Shown here piece after piece: positions 27,911 through 36,854 of a stretch of DNA of 64,000 bases (positions are counted from its first letter, which is position 1; the number at the start of each line of letters is the position of its first letter). Under the pieces are notes generated by a model. That model was not told the origin of the DNA, made no database searches, and was given only the letters and a program-made list of their open reading frames with translations. Position numbers and translations under genes: made by a program. Source of the DNA: Pseudoxanthomonas wuyuanensis (lineage in GTDB: Bacteria > Pseudomonadota > Gammaproteobacteria > Xanthomonadales > Xanthomonadaceae); assembly GCF_900215535.1 (NCBI RefSeq), contig NZ_OCND01000003.1:339457-403456 (forward strand), read 5' to 3'.

Positions 27911-28660
27911 TCAGAACAGCCAGGCGCGGGCGATCTGGAACAGGCTGATGCCCAGCACCAGCAGCCCCACCACGACCAGTACGACGCGTTCGGCCACATG
28001 CCTGACCAGCCACGCGGCCAGCGGTGCCGCAAGGACGCCGCCGATCAGCAGCCCCAGCACGATCTCCAGGTGCTGCAGGCCGATCGACAGGAAAAAGGTT
28101 ATCGACACCGCCAGCGTCACCACGAATTCGGCGGGATTGACGGTGCCGATGGTGGTGCGGGCCTGGCCGCCGCTGGCCAGCAGCGTGGACGTGGCCAGCG
28201 GTCCCCAGCCGCCGCCGCCGCTGGCATCCAGCAGCCCGGCGAAGAACCCCAGCATCGGCACGCGGCGGATTTCCCGCTTGGGTATCAGCTTGCCGGCCGC
28301 GCGCAGCAGGATCAGCACCGCCAGCACCAGCAGGTAGAGGTAGATGAAGGGACGGATCGATTCGCCCGGCAACCGGGTCAGCACGTAGGCGCCGATAACG
28401 CCGCCGATGGCTCCGGAAACCGTCAGCTGCCAGAACAGCCGCTTGTCTATATTGCGGAAGTAGGCGTGCGAGGCGCCGGAAACGCCGGTGGTGAACACTT
28501 CAGCGGTATGCACGCTGGCGCTGACCGCCGCTGGCGGCAGGCCCATGCTGAGCAGAATCGAGGACGACACCAGCCCGAACGCCATGCCCAGCGCGCCGTC
28601 CACCAGCTGCGCGCCCAGGCCAATCAGGATGAACCAGTAGAACTCGCTGCCGAATTCCAT
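27911..28660 (-). CDS. TauE/SafE-family anion permease
   Basis: A 249-residue membrane protein with about seven to eight helices and the family motifs AQLVDGALGMAFGLVSS and GLLDASGGGGWGPLATSTLL, which repeat the G-x-DG-x-G signature in the two halves. TauE/SafE proteins export sulfite, sulfoacetate or similar anions. The specific substrate cannot be told. It has its own short upstream region opposite clp, both being on the minus strand. Confidence 0.88.
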   Translation of the reverse strand: MEFGSEFYWFILIGLGAQLVDGALGMAFGLVSSSILLSMGLPPAAVSASVHTAEVFTTGVSGASHAYFRNIDKRLFWQLTVSGAIGGVIGAYVLTRLPGESIRPFIYLYLLVLAVLILLRAAGKLIPKREIRRVPMLGFFAGLLDASGGGGWGPLATSTLLASGGQARTTIGTVNPAEFVVTLAVSITFFLSIGLQHLEIVLGLLIGGVLAAPLAAWLVRHVAERVVLVVVGLLVLGISLFQIARAWLF

Positions 28661-28739
28661 CCGTCAGTTCCGAAGAGAGGTAAGTTGCTTGTAGCGCAAC
28701 CGCGCGCCGCGGGTCGATAGCGGCGTTGCTCCGGACGGG

Positions 28740-29426
28740 TCAGCGGGTGCCGTACAGCACGACGGTCTTGCCGCGGGCGTGCAGCGAACCGTCGGCCTGC
28801 AGCTTCTTGAGCACACGGCCGGCCATTTCGCGCGAGCAGCCGACCAGCCGCGCCAGCTCCTGCCGGGACACCCGCAACTGGGTGCCCTGCGGATGGCTCA
28901 TCGCCTCCGGCTCGCGGGCCAGGTCGTGCAGGGTGCGGATGATGCGGTCGGTCACGTCCAGGAAGGCCAACCGGCTGGCCTTGCGGCTGGTGTCCAGTAG
29001 CCGCCGCGAGAGTTGCGCGCCGATGGAATAAAGCAGTTTGGGAGCATCGGCAGCCAGCGAGCCCAGAAACAGCTGGTGCAGGCGTTCATAGCTGACTTCG
29101 GCCAGTTCGCACTGGGTGCGGGTGCGCAGGATGACCTCGCGCCGGTCCGATTCGATGAACAGGCCCATTTCGCCGACGAACTCGCCGGCGCCGAAGTAGC
29201 CCAGGACCAGTTCGCGGTCGTCGTCTTCCTCGGTGATGATGCTGACCGAGCCGCTGACCACGTAATACAGGGTTCCGGCCGGATCTCCGGGCCTGAACAC
29301 ATCGGCGCGGGCCGGGTAGCGGCGGCGGTGGCTGTGGGCCAGGAAGCGCTCGATAGTGGCGGCATCCGGAGTCAACGGGCTGGCGGCGGTACGCACAGGC
29401 ATAGAGTGATGGTTGCCTAGGTTCAT
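28740..29426 (-). CDS. clp: CRP/FNR-family global regulator Clp
   Basis: A Clp-type regulator with an N-terminal cyclic-nucleotide fold (about residues 25-140, [34 protein letters not shown]) and a C-terminal helix-turn-helix ([20 protein letters not shown]). In Xanthomonas campestris Clp responds to c-di-GMP and drives virulence and exopolysaccharide genes; Glu at about residue 97 probably corresponds to its c-di-GMP-sensing Glu99. I chose the ATG at 29426 ([10 protein letters not shown], 228 residues), matching the known 230-residue protein; 29432 adds two residues. No strong Shine-Dalgarno is seen. Confidence 0.93.
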   Translation of the reverse strand: MNLGNHHSMPVRTAASPLTPDAATIERFLAHSHRRRYPARADVFRPGDPAGTLYYVVSGSVSIITEEDDDRELVLGYFGAGEFVGEMGLFIESDRREVILRTRTQCELAEVSYERLHQLFLGSLAADAPKLLYSIGAQLSRRLLDTSRKASRLAFLDVTDRIIRTLHDLAREPEAMSHPQGTQLRVSRQELARLVGCSREMAGRVLKKLQADGSLHARGKTVVLYGTR

Positions 29427-29624
29427 GGTCATCGGAACGGTGAATTCCAGAAGCTTAGTCTGAATACGTGCCTGACAGCAAACCGCGGCCATGCAAGCGC
29501 CGCGCCAGAGCGGCGTCGGGCCGCCGACGCCCGCCCGGGCTGGCCTGGGGCGGACATTTCGTTGTCACGCCGCATGCCGCATAATTCCGCCCTTCTTCCG
29601 CTTTCCCCAAGAGGGACTACCGCC

Positions 29625-30419
29625 GTGGTCAAACCACTGCCTCGCCTGAGGCTGCAAGGCTTCAACAACCTCACCAAGGCGCTGAGCTTCAATATATACG
29701 ACGTCTGCTATGCGGTTTCCGAAGAGGAGCGCCAGCGCTACATCGCGTATATCGACGAGGAATACAACGCCGACCGCCTGACCCAGATCCTGACGGATGT
29801 GGCGGAGATCATCGGCGCCAACATCCTCAACATCGCCCGCCAGGACTACGATCCGCAGGGCGCGTCGGTGACGATCCTGATCTCGGAAGAGCCGGTGATC
29901 GACAAGAAGCAGGCGGGCAAGGAAATCATTTCCGACGCCGTGGTGGCACACATGGACAAGAGCCACATCACCGTCCATACCTATCCGGAAACCCATCCGC
30001 AGCACGGTATCGCCACTTTCCGCGCGGATATCGACGTGGCCACCTGCGGGGTGATTTCGCCGCTGAAGGCGCTCAATTACCTGATCGAGAGCCTGGAGTC
30101 GGACATCGTCATCATGGATTACCGGGTGCGCGGCTTCACCCGCGACGTGAAGGGCAAGAAGCACTACATCGATCACAAGATCAATTCGATCCAGAACTTC
30201 CTGGCCAAGAACATCAAGGCCCGTTACGAGATGTTCGACGTCAACGTCTACCAGGAAAACATCTTCCACACCAAGATGCACCTGAAGGACTTCGACCTGG
30301 ATCAGTACCTGTTCGAGGAAAAGGCCAAGAACCTGTCGTTCAAGGAGCGGATGAAGATCGAAGCGCTGCTCAAGCGCGAGATCGAGGAACTGTTCCACGG
30401 CCGCAACCTGGTCGAATAA
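29625..30419 (+). CDS. speD: S-adenosylmethionine decarboxylase proenzyme
   Basis: Pyruvoyl-dependent enzyme supplying decarboxylated SAM for spermidine synthesis. The 264-residue protein starts at GTG 29625 ([16 protein letters not shown]) after AAGAGGGA. The self-cleavage site is Lys112-Ser113 in [13 protein letters not shown], as in the class 1A E. coli-type enzymes. Downstream [15 protein letters not shown] and [11 protein letters not shown] are also family-typical. It is divergent from clp. Confidence 0.95.
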   Translation: MVKPLPRLRLQGFNNLTKALSFNIYDVCYAVSEEERQRYIAYIDEEYNADRLTQILTDVAEIIGANILNIARQDYDPQGASVTILISEEPVIDKKQAGKEIISDAVVAHMDKSHITVHTYPETHPQHGIATFRADIDVATCGVISPLKALNYLIESLESDIVIMDYRVRGFTRDVKGKKHYIDHKINSIQNFLAKNIKARYEMFDVNVYQENIFHTKMHLKDFDLDQYLFEEKAKNLSFKERMKIEALLKREIEELFHGRNLVE

Positions 30420-30484
30420 GCCGGTTACGGGCGGTTACCTCTGCTTGACCGGCGCCGGGCTAGACTGCCGGCACGGCTGACAAC

Positions 30485-30537
30485 TGCGGGACGGCCCGCA
30501 TGCGGAGAACATCCGCAGACGTAGACCGACGGCGGTC
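30485..30537 (+). ncRNA. Guanidine-II (mini-ykkC) riboswitch
   Basis: Two hairpins have the diagnostic ACGG loops: P1 TGCGGG-ACGG-CCCGCA (30485-30500) and P2 GACCG-ACGG-CGGTC (30524-30537). The linker itself can form TGCGGA-GAACA-TCCGCA. This is the known two-stem-loop design of guanidine-II riboswitches, in which ACGR loops bind guanidinium. It lies in the leader of a Gdx-type SMR exporter, exactly the expected target. Confidence 0.85.
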
Positions 30538-30563
30538 CGGAGCGAAGGCTCCGGGCCGCTTTT
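30537..30563 (+). terminator. Terminator-like hairpin in the riboswitch leader
   Basis: CCGGAGC-GAAG-GCTCCGG (30537-30554) is followed by GCCGCTTTT. It abuts and shares one base with riboswitch stem P2, so guanidine binding could control termination as well as translation. Confidence 0.5.
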
Positions 30564-30595
30564 CGTTGGTTCGTTGATTGAAAGGAGAAAGCCTC

Positions 30596-30916
30596 ATGGC
30601 CTGGATCTACCTGCTGCTGGCCGGTCTGTTCGAAATCGGATTCGCCATCGGCCTCAAATACACTGATGGCTTCACCCGGCTCTGGCCCAGCGTGGGCACC
30701 GCGCTTTCCGCGGCGATCAGCCTGTGGCTGCTGACCCAGGCGCTGAAGGCGATCCCGGTCGGCACCGCCTATGCCATCTGGACCGGCATCGGCGCGGTCG
30801 GGGTGGCGGCGCTGGGCATCGCGCTGTTTGCCGAAAGCGCCTCGCCCGCGCGGCTGCTGTGCATCGCCATGATCGTGGCCGGCGTGGTCGGGCTGAAGCT
30901 GGCCTCGCCGGCCTGA
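30596..30916 (+). CDS. gdx: Guanidinium exporter of the SMR family
   Basis: A 106-residue, four-helix small multidrug resistance protein of the Gdx/SugE subtype. The essential proton/guanidinium-binding Glu is Glu13 in [26 protein letters not shown] and [16 protein letters not shown] are the signatures separating Gdx from polyspecific EmrE-like pumps. It works as an antiparallel dimer exporting guanidinium for protons. The start ATG 30596 follows AAAGGAG. The preceding guanidine-II riboswitch independently supports the substrate assignment. Confidence 0.92.
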   Translation: MAWIYLLLAGLFEIGFAIGLKYTDGFTRLWPSVGTALSAAISLWLLTQALKAIPVGTAYAIWTGIGAVGVAALGIALFAESASPARLLCIAMIVAGVVGLKLASPA

Positions 30917-30950
30917 TTGCGAGGACCTGGAGACCTCGCGCGTTCCATAC

Positions 30951-31020
30951 CTGTGGGAGCGACGTGAGTCGCGATGGGTTTTCCCGTGAAAGCCCGTCGC
31001 GACTCACGTCGCTCCCACAG
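30951..31020. repeat. Perfect 24-bp-arm palindromic repeat
   Basis: The arm 30951-30974 (CTGTGGGAGCGACGTGAGTC..., 24 bases) is exactly reverse-complemented at 30997-31020 around a 22-base loop. It lies between the convergent gdx and coq7 genes and could serve as a bidirectional transcription end. Same family as 20932-21053. Confidence 0.85.
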
Positions 31021-31069
31021 ATACAGCTACAGGCGGATTTCAGCATTCAGGGCTCAGCCGAGCCGGAAC

Positions 31070-31714
31070 TCACAGCCGGTAGGCGATCGCCTTCATCAGG
31101 TTCGACGCGCCGGCCATCAGCGCCGGAATCGGCGGTGGCAGCACCCGCGCCCCGGCCTGTTCGGCGTGGGCGGCATGGCGGGCCTCGTCGGCCTTCATGA
31201 CGGTCAGGATGTCGCGGCTGCGCAGGTCCGCCTCCGGCAGGGTCTGCAGGTGCTCGTCCAGGTGGGCCTCGACCTGGTGCTCGGTTTCCACCACAAAGCC
31301 CAGGCTCCAGCCGTCGCCGCGCAGGCCGGCCAGCGCGCCCAGCGCATAGCTGCCGGCGTACCACAGCGGGTTGAACAGGCTGGGCCGGCTGTCCAGTTCG
31401 CGCAGGCGGTCGGCGCACCAGGCCAGGTGGTCGGTCTCTTCCTGGGCCGCGTCCAGCAGGTGCCCGCGGGTCTGGGCGTCGCGCGCCACCGCGGCCTGGC
31501 CGAAATACAGGCCCTGGGCGCAAATCTCGCCGACATGGTTGATCCGCATCAGCCCGGCTGCGTGGCGGCGCTCGGGTTCGGTCAACTCGACCTCCGGGGT
31601 CTGCGCGGCCGGGTTGGGGCGGCGCGCAGGCGGATTGCCCAGCACGGTTTCCAGCGCGCGCTGGGTCTCGGTCAGGAACTGATCGAGCGGCGTGTACAGA
31701 CGGGCAGCAGTCAT
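31070..31714 (-). CDS. coq7: 2-polyprenyl-3-methyl-6-methoxy-1,4-benzoquinol monooxygenase
   Basis: Ferritin-like diiron hydroxylase adding the last hydroxyl group in ubiquinone synthesis. The 214-residue protein has the repeated iron-binding motifs: the Glu of [21 protein letters not shown], the Glu of [10 protein letters not shown], and DEARHAAHA near the C-terminus. ATG 31714. It is convergent with gdx and divergent from rplM. Confidence 0.93.
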   Translation of the reverse strand: MTAARLYTPLDQFLTETQRALETVLGNPPARRPNPAAQTPEVELTEPERRHAAGLMRINHVGEICAQGLYFGQAAVARDAQTRGHLLDAAQEETDHLAWCADRLRELDSRPSLFNPLWYAGSYALGALAGLRGDGWSLGFVVETEHQVEAHLDEHLQTLPEADLRSRDILTVMKADEARHAAHAEQAGARVLPPPIPALMAGASNLMKAIAYRL

Positions 31715-31821
31715 GGCGGCAGCGGCAGGGTAGCGGACGGGGCAGGGCGGTTAACGGGCGAATTTTCCCCCTGGACGCCGCCGCTGCCAAGCCGGCACCT
31801 GCCGAAGCCGGGGTGGGCGGC

Positions 31822-31850
31822 TTGCAACGGCCTTGGCGAGGCCGTACAAT
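31822..31850 (+). promoter_or_regulatory. Predicted rplM-rpsI promoter
   Basis: TTGCAA (31822-31827), a 17-base spacer and TACAAT (31845-31850) make a strong sigma-70 promoter. It leaves a leader of about 85 bases before rplM, long enough for ribosomal-protein feedback control, though I do not see a defined structure. Confidence 0.65.
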
Positions 31851-31942
31851 TCCGCTTCTGTCGTTCCGCAATTCACAACGCGAGGCAAAGTTCCGCCAGA
31901 CATTTCTGCCGGAATCAGCCCGACCAAACCAAAGAGCTTTAT

Positions 31943-32371
31943 ATGACTACCTTCACCGCCAAGTCCGAGACCGTCCAACGCGACTGGTACCTCGTCGACG
32001 CCGCCGGCAAGACCCTGGGCCGCCTTTCCACCGAACTGGCCCGCCGCCTGCGCGGTAAGCACAAGCCCGTGTACACCCCGCACGTCGATACCGGCGATTA
32101 CCTGGTGGTCATCAACGCCGAGAAGATCCATGTGACCGGCAACAAGCTGGCCGACAAGAAGTATCACCGCTTCACCGGCTACATCGGTAACCTGAAGACC
32201 GAAACGCTGGCTCAGGCGCTGGAGCGCCACCCCGAGCGCGTGATCGAGATCGCGGTCAAAGGCATGTTGCCCAAGGGCCCGCTGGGCCGCGACATGTACC
32301 GCAAGCTCAAGGTCTACGCAGGCCCCAATCATCCGCACGCCGCCCAGCAGCCGCAAGTCCTGGATATCTGA
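31943..32371 (+). CDS. rplM: 50S ribosomal protein L13
   Basis: A 142-residue large-subunit ribosomal protein. [40 protein letters not shown] and [20 protein letters not shown] are family-specific. The start ATG 31943 ([15 protein letters not shown]) was chosen over a much longer open frame upstream that has no ribosomal similarity. rpsI follows after three bases. Confidence 0.97.
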   Translation: MTTFTAKSETVQRDWYLVDAAGKTLGRLSTELARRLRGKHKPVYTPHVDTGDYLVVINAEKIHVTGNKLADKKYHRFTGYIGNLKTETLAQALERHPERVIEIAVKGMLPKGPLGRDMYRKLKVYAGPNHPHAAQQPQVLDI

Positions 32372-32374
32372 ATC

Positions 32375-32785
32375 ATGGCCAACACACTCAATAACAGCTC
32401 GGCGCAGAATTACGGCACTGGCCGTCGCAAGTCCTCCACCGCCCGCGTGTTCCTGCGCAAGGGCACCGGCAACATCACGGTCAACGATCGTCCGCTGGAC
32501 GAGTTCTTCGGCCGCGAGACCGCGCGCATGATCGTGCGCCAGCCGTTGGAACTGACCCAGAACACCGAAAGCTTCGACATCTTCGTCACCGCCGCCGGCG
32601 GCGGCACCACCGGCCAGGCCGGCGCCATCCGTCTGGGCATCGCCCGCGCGCTGGTGGAGTATGATGAGAGCCTGAAGACCGAACTGCGCAAGGCCGGTTT
32701 CATGACCCGCGATGCCCGCGAAGTCGAGCGCAAGAAGGTCGGCCTGCACAAGGCGCGCCGCGCCACGCAGTTCTCGAAGCGTTAA
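32375..32785 (+). CDS. rpsI: 30S ribosomal protein S9
   Basis: A 136-residue small-subunit protein ending in the P-site-contacting basic tail ([11 protein letters not shown]). It has the [19 protein letters not shown] motif near the N-terminus. The first ten residues ([10 protein letters not shown]) form a hydrophilic extension. It is cotranscribed with rplM in the usual order. Confidence 0.97.
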   Translation: MANTLNNSSAQNYGTGRRKSSTARVFLRKGTGNITVNDRPLDEFFGRETARMIVRQPLELTQNTESFDIFVTAAGGGTTGQAGAIRLGIARALVEYDESLKTELRKAGFMTRDAREVERKKVGLHKARRATQFSKR

Positions 32786-32794
32786 TAGAAATAC

Positions 32795-32869
32795 TGCCCC
32801 GTCGCCAAGCGGTAAGGCACCTGACTCTGACTCAGGCATTCGGTGGTTCGAATCCATCCGGGGCAGCCA
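32795..32869 (+). tRNA. tRNA-Gln (CUG anticodon)
   Basis: The 75-base cloverleaf has acceptor arms TGCCCCG (32795-32801) and CGGGGCA (32859-32865), discriminator G and encoded CCA. The anticodon arm CCTGA-CTCTGAC-TCAGG exposes CTG; the T arm contains GGTTCGAATCC. It lies nine bases after rpsI with no evident promoter of its own and may be processed from the rplM-rpsI transcript. Confidence 0.93.
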
Positions 32870-32920
32870 ATTCAAAAAGGGATGCACAGCGCCGGCAACG
32901 GCGCGGTGTACCAGCAAGAG

Positions 32921-32940
32921 CCCGCCCTGTGCGGGTTTTT
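32921..32940 (+). terminator. Rho-independent terminator after tRNA-Gln
   Basis: CCCGC-CCTGT-GCGGG followed directly by TTTTT, ending the rplM-rpsI-tRNA transcript. Confidence 0.8.
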
Positions 32941-32959
32941 GCTTTCCCGGGAAGCGTTC

Positions 32960-33697
32960 ATGGTCGCTACATTCCTCCCGCCATTCTCGCCCGTCGGCGA
33001 ACTGCTGCCGCGTTTGCGCGAGCGCGGTTACGCGGTACTGGAGCCCGGCAGCGTGGCGGCGCTGTGCGGTTTTCCCCTGGCCGCGCTGGATGCGCTCAAA
33101 CCCAGCTGGGAGCATCTGCAACCGGATCGCTACCTGAAGGACGGCGGGCGCTACCGTCGCCGCCGCCATTCCTGTTTCATCGTCGACGACGATGAAGTCA
33201 CCCAGGCCGCGCATCGCGCGCACTGGCAGTCGCTGGACTACAACGCCCTGCATGGCGGCATGCAGCGCTGGTTCGAACCGATGCAGCCGGAGGTGGTGGC
33301 GCAACCGGCATGGACCGGCCTGCTGGCCACGCTGGGCCGCTGCTGCTCCGGTTTGAAGGGCGCCCAGCGCTGGTATGTCGAGGCGCATCAGTTCCGCATC
33401 GACACCAGCGACGGCATCGGCCGGCCGACCCCGGAAGGCGCGCATCGCGACGGGGTCGACATGGTGGCGGTAATGCTGGTCGACCGGGTCGGCATCAAGG
33501 GCGGGGAAACGCGGGTGTTCGCGGCATCCGGCCCGGACGGCCAGCGGTTCACGCTGGAAGCCCCGTGGTCGCTGATGCTGCTGGACGATGAGCGGGTCAT
33601 CCACGAATCCACCCCAATCCAGCCCTTGGCCGAAGCCGGCCATCGCGATACGTTGGTGCTGACCTACCGCGCCGGCAGCTTCCAGGGAGACGAATAG
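32960..33697 (+). CDS. 2OG-Fe(II) dioxygenase family protein
   Basis: A 245-residue protein of the 2OG-Fe_Oxy_2 type (the family of L-isoleucine dioxygenase and BsmA). The iron triad is probably His162 and Asp164 in PEGAHRDGVD and distal His215 in ERVIHESTPI. The motif RRHSCFIVDDDEV and HQFRI upstream are family-typical. ATG 32960 starts 20 bases after the tRNA terminator. Characterised relatives hydroxylate free aliphatic amino acids; the substrate here is not known. Confidence 0.85.
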   Translation: MVATFLPPFSPVGELLPRLRERGYAVLEPGSVAALCGFPLAALDALKPSWEHLQPDRYLKDGGRYRRRRHSCFIVDDDEVTQAAHRAHWQSLDYNALHGGMQRWFEPMQPEVVAQPAWTGLLATLGRCCSGLKGAQRWYVEAHQFRIDTSDGIGRPTPEGAHRDGVDMVAVMLVDRVGIKGGETRVFAASGPDGQRFTLEAPWSLMLLDDERVIHESTPIQPLAEAGHRDTLVLTYRAGSFQGDE

Positions 33698-33808
33698 GCT
33701 CAGGCCGCTTTCCGGCAAGGCAGGAATCGGGCAGGGTGCCCACCTGCGGCGAACGCATTGAAAAGCCAGCCCTCCCGGGCAATTCTCCATTCGGAGCGGG
33801 CAGGAGTT

Positions 33809-33826
33809 TGGTTACAATTGAAACCA
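33809..33826. promoter_or_regulatory. Second MarR-type operator, overlapping the fah promoter
   Basis: TGGTTACAATTGAAACCA is an imperfect 18-bp palindrome (16 of 18 symmetric). It matches the hppD operator at 13 of 18 positions, with the same length and central TTG-AAA half-sites. A -10 candidate TACAAT (33813-33818) lies inside it. Confidence 0.6.
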
Positions 33827-33857
33827 TGTCGCCGGGGCGACGGTATCGGGAGTCGGA

Positions 33858-34847
33858 ATGAAACTGGGTTCGTTGAAGGAAGGCGGCCGCGACGGCACGC
33901 TGATCGTGGTGTCGCGGGATCTGAAGCGCGCCGTGCGCGCCACCGGTGTGGCCGCGACGCTGCAGCAGGCGCTGGAGGACTGGTCCAATATCGCGCCCCG
34001 GCTCAACGCGCTGTCCGAATCCTTGAATGACGGCGACGCCGATGGCGTCTTCGAGGTCGATTTCAACGCACTGGCCGCGCCGCTGCCGCGCGCCTACGAA
34101 TTCGTCGACGGCAGCGCCTACCTGCCGCATGTCGAGCGCGTGCGCCGCGCGCGCGGCGCCGAAGTGCCGGAGAGCTTCTACACCGACCCGCTGATGTACC
34201 AGGCCACCAGCGCCGGCTTCTACGGCCCGCGCGATGCGGTCAAGGTCGTCAGCGAGGACTACGGCATCGACCTGGAGGCGGAAATCGTCGTCGTCACCGA
34301 CGATGTGCCGATGGCGGTCAGCGCCGGGCAGGCAGCCGGCCACATCCAGCTGATCGGCCTGGTCAACGACGTTTCGCTGCGCAATCTGATTCCAGCCGAA
34401 CTGGCCAAGGGCTTCGGCTTTCTGCAGTCCAAGCCGCGTTCGGCGCTGTCGCCGGTGTTCGTGACCCCCGACGAACTGGGCCCGGCCTGGCGCGGCCACA
34501 AGGTGCATCTGCCGTTGCTGACCCACATCAACGGGCAGTGGTTCGGCGCGCCGGAGGCCGGCGTGGACATGCAGTTCGACTTTTCCCAGCTGGTGGCGCA
34601 TGCGGCCAGAACCCGGCCGCTGTCGGCCGGCACCGTGGTCGGCTCGGGCACCATCGCCAACGAGGACACCTCGAAAGGAGCGTCCTGTTTCGCTGAGTTG
34701 CGTACGGTCGAGACCCTGCGCGACGGCAAGCCCAGCACCCCATTCATGAAATTCGGCGACGTGGTCCGGATTGAAATGCTAGATTGTGACGGGGGTTCGA
34801 TTTTTGGTGCCATCGAGCAGCGCATCGAACAGCAACCGGTGCCATAA
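33858..34847 (+). CDS. Fumarylacetoacetase (fumarylacetoacetate hydrolase family)
   Basis: A 329-residue FAH-family enzyme, expected to cleave 4-fumarylacetoacetate to fumarate and acetoacetate, the last step of tyrosine degradation. The metal-binding region contains DYGIDLEAEIVVVTDDVP (Glu ligands) and IQLIGLVNDVSLRNL (Asp), with GSGTIANEDTSKG near the C-terminus. Its partner maiA begins 95 bases later in the same direction, and an operator like that of hppD lies upstream. FAH-fold proteins vary in substrate, but this gene context makes the assignment likely. ATG 33858 is weakly preceded by GGGAGTCGGA. Confidence 0.9.
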   Translation: MKLGSLKEGGRDGTLIVVSRDLKRAVRATGVAATLQQALEDWSNIAPRLNALSESLNDGDADGVFEVDFNALAAPLPRAYEFVDGSAYLPHVERVRRARGAEVPESFYTDPLMYQATSAGFYGPRDAVKVVSEDYGIDLEAEIVVVTDDVPMAVSAGQAAGHIQLIGLVNDVSLRNLIPAELAKGFGFLQSKPRSALSPVFVTPDELGPAWRGHKVHLPLLTHINGQWFGAPEAGVDMQFDFSQLVAHAARTRPLSAGTVVGSGTIANEDTSKGASCFAELRTVETLRDGKPSTPFMKFGDVVRIEMLDCDGGSIFGAIEQRIEQQPVP

Positions 34848-34942
34848 ACCGTCCGCGGCCGCGCCATGCGTCTGCGGGCACTGGATAGACCGCATCATGG
34901 GTGTGCCGCAACAGGTGTCGCAAACCGTCGGGGGCGGGGTGC

Positions 34943-35602
34943 ATGGGTGAACAACTACGGTTGTATTCGTACTGGCGCTCCAGCGCGGCCTATCGCGTGC
35001 GCATCGGCCTGAACCTGAAAGGCCTGCGCTACGAGACCGTGCCGGTGCACCTGATCCGCGATGGCGGCCAGCAGCATCTGCCGGACTACGTGGTCAAGAA
35101 TCCCCAGCACATGGTGCCGACCCTGCAGCACGGCGTGCGGATCATCCGCCAGTCGCTGGCGATCCTGGAATACCTGGACGAAGCCTGGCCGTCGCCGCGG
35201 CTGTTGCCGATGACCGCGCGCGACCGCGCACGCGTCCGCAGCCTGGCCCAGATCGTCGCCAGCGACATCCACCCGCTCAACAACCTGCGGGTGCTGCAGT
35301 ATTTCGAGAACACCTGGCATGTTCCGCAGAGCGAGCGCGACGACTGGATCAAGCGCTGGATCGTCGAAGGGTTCGGCGCGCTGGAGTCGCTGCTGAGCCA
35401 GGATTCGGCCACCGGCCAGTACTGCCATGGCCAGACCCCCGGCCTGGCCGACTGCTGCCTGGTGCCGCAGGTGTTCAATGCCCGCCGCTTCGGCGTGGAC
35501 ATGACGGACTTCCCCACCCTCGTGCGCATCGAGCAGGCCTGCCTGGCATTGCCGGCTTTCGATCAGGCGCGCCCGGAAAACCAGCCGGACGCGCAGCACT
35601 GA
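34943..35602 (+). CDS. maiA: Maleylacetoacetate isomerase (zeta-class glutathione transferase)
   Basis: A 219-residue GST-fold enzyme converting 4-maleylacetoacetate to 4-fumarylacetoacetate. The zeta-class active-site motif reads YWRSSAAYRVRIGLNLKG (residues about 9-26), replacing the usual SSCSWRVRIAL, with NPQHMVPTL and QSLAILEYLDE for glutathione binding. The start ATG 34943 (MGEQLRLYSYWRSSAAY) suits the family; the frame is open 14 codons upstream. With hppD, hmgA and fah it completes the pathway. Confidence 0.94.
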   Translation: MGEQLRLYSYWRSSAAYRVRIGLNLKGLRYETVPVHLIRDGGQQHLPDYVVKNPQHMVPTLQHGVRIIRQSLAILEYLDEAWPSPRLLPMTARDRARVRSLAQIVASDIHPLNNLRVLQYFENTWHVPQSERDDWIKRWIVEGFGALESLLSQDSATGQYCHGQTPGLADCCLVPQVFNARRFGVDMTDFPTLVRIEQACLALPAFDQARPENQPDAQH

Positions 35603-35624
35603 GCCGCCGCGGAGCAGGCTCCGA

Positions 35625-36761
35625 TCAGCCGAATCCGTGGGTGATGCTGGGCGAGGCGCCGCCGTTGTCGTAATCGGCATAGGGGTCGTGCTCGCCCTTG
35701 CTGCCCTCGGACAGGCGGAATTTCAGCGCCAGGCCATCGCGGGAGTCGGCTGCGCGCAGCGCTTCTTCCTGCTCGATCTGGCCTTCCTTGACCATCCGGA
35801 ACAGGCACTGGTCGAACGATTCCATGCCTTCTTCCAGCGATTCCTCCATTGCCGCCTTGATCTCGTGGACCTGGCCGCGGCGCAGCAGGTCGCGGATCAT
35901 CGGCGTGTTGATCAGCACCTCGGCGGCCGGGAGCCGGCGCCCGTCCACGCCCTTGACCAGGCGCTGGGACACCACCGCGCGCAGGTTCAGCGCCAGGTTC
36001 ATCAGCACGTTCTTGTGCGCCGATTCGGGGAAGAAGTTGAGGATGCGCTCGATGGTCTGATCGGCGTTGTTGGAGTGCAGCGTGGCCAGGCACAGGTGGC
36101 CGGTCTCGGCAAAGGCGATGGCCGCCTCCATCGTGGTGGCGTCGAGGATTTCGCCGATCAGGATGACATCCGGCGCCTCGCGCATGGCGTTCTTCAGCGC
36201 GTTGTGGAAGGCGTGGGTGTCCAGGCCGACTTCGCGCTGGTTGACGATGGACTGCTTGTGCTTGTGCAGGTACTCGATCGGATCCTCGATGGTGAGGATG
36301 TGGCCGGTGCTGGTGCTGTTGCGATGATCGATCATCGACGCCAGCGAGGTCGACTTGCCCGAACCGGTGGAGCCGACAATCAGCACCAGCCCGCGCGGGG
36401 TCATGATGATGTCCTTCAGCACCTGCGGCAGGTTGAGTTCCTCGATCGAGGGAATCACGCTGCGGATGGCGCGGATGACCATGCCCACTTCGCCGCGCTG
36501 CTTGAACACGTTGACGCGGAAGCGCCCGGCGTCCTGCAGGGCGATGGCCATGTTGAGCTCCAGGTCGCGCTCGAACTGCGGCACCTGGCCTTCGTCCATC
36601 AGCGAATAGGCGATCTTCTTGACCATGCCTGGCGGCAGGCCTGTATTGCCCAGCGGATACAACTTGCCTTCAATCTTGATGTAGACCGGCGCCCCGGTGG
36701 TCAGGAACATGTCCGAGGCGTTTTTCTCGGTCATCAGCTTCAGGAAATAGCCGATGTCCAT
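35625..36761 (-). CDS. pilU: Type IV pilus retraction-associated ATPase PilU
   Basis: A 378-residue secretion-type ATPase of the PilT/PilU group, powering or modulating pilus retraction at the inner membrane. Walker A is VGSTGSGKST, the Asp box is TIEDPIEYLHKHK, the Walker B region is DVILIGEILDA (PilU-like rather than PilT GELRD), and the His box is ATLHSNNADQTIERI. The start is ATG 36761 (MDIGYFLKLMTEKNASDMF). The C-terminal acidic tail (SEGSKGEHDPYADYDNGG) is also PilU-like. pilT, which usually sits upstream, is not adjacent here. Confidence 0.93.
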   Translation of the reverse strand: MDIGYFLKLMTEKNASDMFLTTGAPVYIKIEGKLYPLGNTGLPPGMVKKIAYSLMDEGQVPQFERDLELNMAIALQDAGRFRVNVFKQRGEVGMVIRAIRSVIPSIEELNLPQVLKDIIMTPRGLVLIVGSTGSGKSTSLASMIDHRNSTSTGHILTIEDPIEYLHKHKQSIVNQREVGLDTHAFHNALKNAMREAPDVILIGEILDATTMEAAIAFAETGHLCLATLHSNNADQTIERILNFFPESAHKNVLMNLALNLRAVVSQRLVKGVDGRRLPAAEVLINTPMIRDLLRRGQVHEIKAAMEESLEEGMESFDQCLFRMVKEGQIEQEEALRAADSRDGLALKFRLSEGSKGEHDPYADYDNGGASPSITHGFG

Positions 36762-36854
36762 ATGTAATGCTCCCCACGATGCGCGGCGCGACGTTGCAAC
36801 GGCGCCAAAGGCTTCCGACAATGGCCGCGCGCCCCACTTCGTCACGGCACCCCA

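Noticed and set aside
27535..28032. A 165-codon minus-strand frame across the repeat stretch
   Set aside because: It joins repeat sequence to an out-of-frame part of the TauE gene and shows no coherent domain.
30445..30466. TTGACC ... TAGACT as the promoter of the gdx leader
   Set aside because: The spacer is only 10 bases, too short for sigma-70.
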